Positions 29,764 to 33,871 of a stretch of 33,871 nt of DNA are shown here, piece after piece (position 1 is the stretch's first letter; each line of letters begins with the position of its first letter). Origin of the DNA: Gemmatimonadaceae bacterium (lineage in GTDB: Bacteria; Gemmatimonadota; Gemmatimonadetes; Gemmatimonadales; Gemmatimonadaceae); assembly GCA_030835125.1 (NCBI GenBank), contig JAUQWM010000006.1, forward strand, positions 1 through 33,871, read 5' to 3'. A model generated the notes under the pieces. That model was not told the origin of the DNA, did no database searches, and saw nothing but the letters and a program-made list of their open reading frames with translations. A program made the position numbers and the translations under genes.

Positions 29764-32700
29764 TTACATGGCGATCGCGTTGCGCCGCGGCGGCAGTTCG
29801 TCGGTCGACGGCTTCAGTTCCGGAAGCCCGGCGGCCCGCAGGATCGCGTTCAGCGCGGGCAAGCTCGCGTCCATTGTCCGACGGAGTGCCGCGAGCTCGG
29901 CGTCCAGCTCCCCCGACAGGCGGGTGAACGCATCGCGGGCCTGCCGCGTCGGCCGGTATTCCCCCGCCCCCACCACCCCGGACAGTGCCGCGATCTTGTT
30001 GTTGAGCTTGATCGGGTAGTTGAGGGGATCCTGACCGCTCTGGTTGCGCGTCTGGTAGACCTCGTTCTCGCGCGCCGTCAGGCTGTCCATCATCGTCCCG
30101 GCAAGCCGGGCGAACTCCTCGCGCTGCGCGGCGGTGAGCCGGTCGGTGCGATCGTCCACCTGCCACCGCATGTTGCGAACGGTGCGCACGCCGTTGTTGG
30201 CCTCGGTCACCTTGTCGCGGATCGCGATCAGCAGCCGGAACTGTTCCTGCAGGTCCGCGTCGGTGGCGCTGGAACGCGGGTCCTTCCGTACACGGATCGG
30301 ATAGCTGAAGGTGTCGGCACCCACGGTCATGCGGACGCGGTAGGTGCCCGGCGGCGCGATCGGGCCCGCCGTCCCGGCTGCCCACATGATCAGGTTGTTG
30401 AAGCGAACGGCATCCGGATACCGGAGGTTCCAGGCGAAGGAGTTCATCCCGGGCTGGTTAGGCACGCGCGGGGACGCCCCGCCGCCACGACCGCCTCCAC
30501 CGCCACCACCTGCGGCGGGCATCGCGGCCGACACCGCGCGCATGGCGGAGTCGCGACTCGTTCCGGCGCGGACCAGCGAGTCTACCGCGGCGGCCCGCCG
30601 GATCGAGTCCGCGGCCACCTGCGGCTCCTGGTCCGACGTGAACGCGCGGATCACCGCGCCGCGCGCATCGAGGAACTCCACCCCCACCCGCTGCCCGCGC
30701 TCCTTGAGCCAGTACTGCACCACCGCGCCCGACGGGACCCCGGCGAACTGCGTCCGGAATGCGTCGACCGGCCGGAACAGGTGCGCGGCCTTCTGCGTGA
30801 TCGCCGGGGTGGCTTCGCGCAGCGCCGACATGTTGTCCATGATCCAGAACGACCGCCCATGCGTCGCCAGCACCACGTCGTTGTCCTTGATGCGCAGGTC
30901 GTGCACCGGGACGATCGGCAGGTTGATGTTGATCGGTTGCCAGGTGAGGCCTTCGTCGAAGGTCACGTACACGCCACGCTCGGTGCCGGCGAACAGCAGC
31001 CCGCGCCGCACGGGGTCCTCGCGGATCACGCGCGCGAAGTGGCCCGGCTTGATGCCGTTCACGATCTTCGTCCACGTCTTCCCGAAGTCGGTGGTTTTGT
31101 AGAGGATCGGCTCCTTGTCGCCCAGCTGGTACCGGTTGGCGGCGATGAACGCGCCCCCGGCAATGAAGTTGGACGGCTCGATGATCGAGATGCGGGTGAA
31201 GTCTCCGATGCCCGGCGGCGTCACGTTCTCCCAGTTCACGCCATTGTTCCGCGACACCCAGACGAGGCCGTCGTCGGTGCCCGCCCACAGCACCCCGGCC
31301 CGCACCGGCGATTCATCGAAGGCGAAGATGAGCGCGTACGTCTCGACACCCGTCTGGTCCCGCGTGATCGGCCCGCCCGAAGGCCCCATCGTGCGCGGGT
31401 CCTTGCGGGCGAGGTCGGGCGACACTGCTGTCCAGCTCTCGCCTTCGTTCGTCGAGCGGAAGAGCTTCGACCCGGCGGCGTAGACCACCCCCGGTGTGTG
31501 GCGCGAGAAGACGATCGGGAACGTCCACTGGAAGCGGACCTCGATGTCCTCGGACGAGTGCCCCATCGGGTTGATCGGGAACACGGTCACGTTGCGCTCG
31601 AACCCCGTGCGCCGGTCCTTGCGCGTCAACAGGCCGCCATAGCTGCCGGCGAAGATGACGTTCGGGTCGCGCGGGTTGGGCGTCACGTACCCGGACTCGC
31701 CGCCTCCGCCGTCGTACCAGTCGCCCATCTCGATCCCGTTTTCCTTGCGGCTCGGCCCGCAGAGCGTCGAGTTGTCCTGCTGCGCGCCGCAGATCTGGTA
31801 GGGCCAGTCGGTCGTGACGTCCACGTGGTAGAACTGCGCCGTCGCGAAGTCCTGGTCGGTCCACGTCTGGCCGCCGTTGACGGAGACGTTCGCGCCGCCG
31901 TCGTTGGCGTTGATCATCCGGTTCGGGTTGTCCGGCGCGATCCACAGGTCATGGTTGTCGCCATGGGGCACGTTGATGGTGAGCGGGAACGTACGCCCGC
32001 CGTCGCGCGACTTGTGGAACCCGACGTTCAGCGAATAGACGACGTTCGAGTCGGCGGGGTCGGCATAGATGTGCGAGTAGTACCAGGCCCGCTGCCGCAT
32101 CCGGCGGTCCCCGTTCAGGAACTCCCACGTCTGGCCGCCGTCGTCGGAGCGGTAGAGCCCGCCCGAGTCGTGCTCGACCTGAGCCCAGATGCGACTCGGC
32201 TTCGCCGGCGAGACCGCAATGCCGATCTTGCCGGTGATGCCGCGAGGGAAGCCCCGCGAGGCGGTGGACAGGTTCGTCCAGGTCGCGCCGCCGTCAGTGG
32301 ACTTGTGCAGCCCGCTGTGCATGCCGCCTGACGACATCGACCACGGCGTCCGGTAGGCCTGCCAGGTGGCCGCGTACAGCACGTCCGGGTTCGACGGGTC
32401 GAGCTGCAGGTCGATCACGCCCGTCGAGTCGTTCACGAACAGCGCCTTGCTGAAGGTCTGCCCGCCATCGGTCGTCTTGAAGAGCCCGCGATTCGCTGAC
32501 GCGTGGAAGGGATCCCCGAACACGCCGATGTACACCACGTCGGTGCGGGTCGGGTGGATCTCGATCGTGGCGATGTGCTCCTCGCGGAAGCCGAGGAACG
32601 TCCACGTCCGCCCGCCGTTGGTGGTCTTCCACAGGCCGTCGCCGTGGGCGGTGTTGCCGCGGATGCAGGTCTCGCCACCGCCGACCCAGACGACGTCCGG

Positions 32701-33072
32701 GTTGCGCGGGTCCACCGCGATCGCCCCCACCGTGCCGCCGAAGAAGCGGTCGGTCATCGGCGCCCACGTCTGCCCGCCGTCGGTGGTCTTCATCACGCCG
32801 CTGCCGGTGGTGCCGAACCAGTACTCGTTAGGTCTCGCCACGCTGCCCGCGGCCGCCACCGACCGGCCGCCGCGGGGCGGCCCCACCTCGCGCCACCGCA
32901 GTCCGCCGAACACGGCCGAGTCCAGCGTCATGGGCGCCGTCGGCGCCGGGGGGACCGCGCGCGCCACCGGCCGGGCCGGCGGCGACGTGGAGGGACGCGT
33001 CGGTTGCTGCGCCCCGAGCGGGGACAGTGCCAGCAGCGAGGAAAGGCTCAAGAACGCGCGGGTCCTGCGCAT
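29764..33072 (-). CDS. Exported sortilin/VPS10-type Asp-box (BNR) repeat protein
   Basis: This encodes a 1102-residue secreted protein. The start at 33070-33072 gives a clear signal peptide (MRRTRAFLSLSSLLALSPLGAQ) and has GGAG eight bases upstream; a longer frame to 33213 adds 47 residues ahead of the signal and is rejected. A Pro-rich stretch precedes a ten-bladed-type beta-propeller region. Eleven Asp-box motifs of the form S/T-x-D-x-G-x-T-W can be counted (TTDGGQTW, TTNGGRTW, TTDGGQTF, STDGGATW, SDDGGQTW, SRDGGRTF, VNGGQTW, STNEGESW, SRNNGVNW, TTDFGKTW, FDEGLTW). After the propeller a Gly-rich linker (around 30490-30525) leads to an Ig-like plus helical C-terminal region. Such proteins are annotated glycosyl hydrolase or VPS10/sortilin-like in Gemmatimonadota, Acidobacteria and Bacteroidetes; a sialidase active site is not evident, so catalysis is doubtful. 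Two Pro-Asn pairs use CCT AAC within the octamer motif. Confidence 0.88.
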   Translation of the reverse strand: MRRTRAFLSLSSLLALSPLGAQQPTRPSTSPPARPVARAVPPAPTAPMTLDSAVFGGLRWREVGPPRGGRSVAAAGSVARPNEYWFGTTGSGVMKTTDGGQTWAPMTDRFFGGTVGAIAVDPRNPDVVWVGGGETCIRGNTAHGDGLWKTTNGGRTWTFLGFREEHIATIEIHPTRTDVVYIGVFGDPFHASANRGLFKTTDGGQTFSKALFVNDSTGVIDLQLDPSNPDVLYAATWQAYRTPWSMSSGGMHSGLHKSTDGGATWTNLSTASRGFPRGITGKIGIAVSPAKPSRIWAQVEHDSGGLYRSDDGGQTWEFLNGDRRMRQRAWYYSHIYADPADSNVVYSLNVGFHKSRDGGRTFPLTINVPHGDNHDLWIAPDNPNRMINANDGGANVSVNGGQTWTDQDFATAQFYHVDVTTDWPYQICGAQQDNSTLCGPSRKENGIEMGDWYDGGGGESGYVTPNPRDPNVIFAGSYGGLLTRKDRRTGFERNVTVFPINPMGHSSEDIEVRFQWTFPIVFSRHTPGVVYAAGSKLFRSTNEGESWTAVSPDLARKDPRTMGPSGGPITRDQTGVETYALIFAFDESPVRAGVLWAGTDDGLVWVSRNNGVNWENVTPPGIGDFTRISIIEPSNFIAGGAFIAANRYQLGDKEPILYKTTDFGKTWTKIVNGIKPGHFARVIREDPVRRGLLFAGTERGVYVTFDEGLTWQPININLPIVPVHDLRIKDNDVVLATHGRSFWIMDNMSALREATPAITQKAAHLFRPVDAFRTQFAGVPSGAVVQYWLKERGQRVGVEFLDARGAVIRAFTSDQEPQVAADSIRRAAAVDSLVRAGTSRDSAMRAVSAAMPAAGGGGGGGRGGGASPRVPNQPGMNSFAWNLRYPDAVRFNNLIMWAAGTAGPIAPPGTYRVRMTVGADTFSYPIRVRKDPRSSATDADLQEQFRLLIAIRDKVTEANNGVRTVRNMRWQVDDRTDRLTAAQREEFARLAGTMMDSLTARENEVYQTRNQSGQDPLNYPIKLNNKIAALSGVVGAGEYRPTRQARDAFTRLSGELDAELAALRRTMDASLPALNAILRAAGLPELKPSTDELPPRRNAIAM

Positions 33073-33199
33073 CGCGAATGCTCCGGGTGGAATCCGGGCG
33101 AAATATGTCGCCATCCTCCACCACCGAGCCATTCCACTTCCCCTGACATGCCGCCTGGATCCTCGCGCCGATCCCGGCCACTCCGCACTCCGGCGCGGC

Positions 33200-33649
33200 T
33201 CAGGACCCGGCAATCGGGCGTGAAATGCTCTCCAGGACGTCCACCATCTGCTTGGGGCTCGGCTCCTGCATGCGCCGGGAGGCGCGAGCCAGGTCGGCCT
33301 GGGCGATGATCCCCACGCACTCGCCTGCCCCGTCGACGATCACCACCCGCCGTACCTGCCGGTCGGACATCACCCGCTCCACCTGCTCCAGGTCGTCGTC
33401 CGCGCGGCAGCAGTCAGGGTTCGGGGTCATGATCTCGCCGATCGGCGTCGACGGCGGTCGCCCCTCCGCCACGCCCCGCACCGCGATGTCCCGGTCGGTC
33501 ACCACGCCCACCACGGAGCGCTGGTCCGCGGCCGAGACCACCGGAAGACAGCCACAATCGTGCTCCAGCATCAGTTGCGAGACGCGCTGCAGGGAATCGC
33601 TCGGCGTGACCAGTGCCGGGTCCGGGGTCATGAGTTCGCGTGCCTTCAT
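33200..33649 (-). CDS. Tandem CBS-domain protein
   Basis: This is a 149-residue stand-alone protein made of two CBS domains. CBS1 (about 5-60) reads ARELMTPDPALVTPSDSLQRVSQLMLEHDCGCLPVV...GVVTDRDIAVR, and CBS2 (about 70-127) reads IGEIMTPNPDCCRADDDLEQVERVMSDRQVRRVVIVD...VGIIAQADLAR. The pair forms a Bateman module that binds adenine nucleotides (AMP/ATP, c-di-AMP or similar) and usually regulates a partner enzyme or channel. Cysteines at CGC and CC could add redox sensitivity. The ATG at 33647-33649 is backed by AGGAGG five bases upstream, the best ribosome-binding site in the window. It ends 127 bp before the start of the exoprotein gene (33072), in the same direction, so shared transcription is possible. 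The effector partner is not visible. Confidence 0.92.
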   Translation of the reverse strand: MKARELMTPDPALVTPSDSLQRVSQLMLEHDCGCLPVVSAADQRSVVGVVTDRDIAVRGVAEGRPPSTPIGEIMTPNPDCCRADDDLEQVERVMSDRQVRRVVIVDGAGECVGIIAQADLARASRRMQEPSPKQMVDVLESISRPIAGS

Positions 33650-33812
33650 GGGAACCTCCTGGCATCGAGGCGGGCATCCTCATCGCCCCGCGCGCGGCGG
33701 CGACTGGCGGCTCTTCCGGGGCTTTCAGGACATACCCGACCCCGCGCCGCACGTGCCCCGCGACTTTTCCCGAGGCGGACCCAGCACGGGACGGACCACG
33801 CGGTCGCGCTTG

Positions 33813-33849
33813 GTTGGAGAATGTTGGAGCGAGTTGAGAGTTGAGAGAG
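33813..33849. repeat. Short tandem repeat near window end
   Basis: GTTGGAG occurs at 33813 and 33823, followed by two perfect tandem heptads AGTTGAG (33832-33838, 33839-33845) and a degenerate AGAGGGAG. It lies in the region upstream of the CBS gene. The 7-bp period matches the repeats at 11691, 12624 and 22521. Confidence 0.55.
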
Positions 33850-33871
33850 GGAGCGGGATGTAATGTGACTC

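Noticed and set aside
29746-32331. 861-codon plus-strand frame opposite the Asp-box exoprotein
   Set aside because: Composition is dominated by Arg, His, Val and Gly without hydrophobic core patterns; the minus frame has a signal peptide and Asp-boxes.

Overview
The window is about 68% G+C (estimated by eye), densely coded, and looks chromosomal. The gene families point to a member of the Gemmatimonadota (Gemmatimonadetes). The clues are two Ser/Thr kinases of the style abundant in that phylum, a sortilin/VPS10-type Asp-box exoprotein, secreted amidohydrolase and M28/M20 peptidases, a CarboxypepD_reg plus TonB-plug protein, and a plant-type enoyl-ACP reductase. This placement is inferred from protein style; there is no rRNA or other marker here. 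I see no tRNA, rRNA, CRISPR array, insertion sequence, integrase or phage gene.

Layout. 1-1200 (minus): a two-gene unit of a DUF5674 protein and a small conserved hypothetical protein, joined by an ATGA stop/start overlap, followed by the N-terminal part of a Ser/Thr kinase cut by the window edge. 1355-3064 (plus): a lipoprotein of the D-aminoacylase-like amidohydrolase group with an altered HxH motif. 3153-7048 (minus): three exported proteins: a Cys-containing hypothetical, a four-repeat PEGA-like protein, and a lipoprotein with two Big2 domains and a beta-helix. 7636-10450 (plus): an outer-membrane-barrel-like protein overlapping a PAS-GGDEF-EAL enzyme. 10472-11686 (minus): a DinB-type polymerase. 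11901-12623 (plus): an OB-fold lipoprotein.

12662-20161 (minus) is a tight run, in transcription order: M28 glutamate carboxypeptidase II-like peptidase, M20 peptidase, Ser/Thr kinase with a periplasmic pseudo-protease domain, and a divergent YchF-like GTPase. 20432-21598 (plus) encodes an unusual CarboxypepD_reg + TonB plug + TonB C-terminal fusion. Its stop codon interlocks with that of the convergent fabI (21595-22506, minus).

22573-29354 (minus) is a signalling operon. A membrane hybrid histidine kinase (sensor, HAMP, PAS, PAS, GAF, HisKA, HATPase, REC) starts at TTG behind a strong Shine-Dalgarno sequence. It overlaps by ATGA a response regulator carrying GAF, PAS, GAF, a degenerate GGDEF (GADSF) and an intact EAL. 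With the enzyme at 8390 this gives two c-di-GMP turnover proteins in the window. 29764-33072 (minus) is the large Asp-box exoprotein with a clean terminator, and 33200-33649 (minus) is a tandem-CBS protein.

Beyond genes, three signals stand out. First, the octamer GCCTAACG/CGTTAGGC recurs in genes and spacers and appears to pull rare TTA and CCT codons into its context. Second, short 7-bp tandem repeats of different sequence sit in four spacers, one of them forming a perfect 31-nt palindrome between two convergent genes. Third, several 5' regions carry dyads that could be operators or leader structures. No single locus is clearly a new defence or biosynthetic system. The best candidates for undescribed biology are the DUF5674 pair, the plug/TonB fusion, the kinase-pseudoprotease receptor and the octamer.
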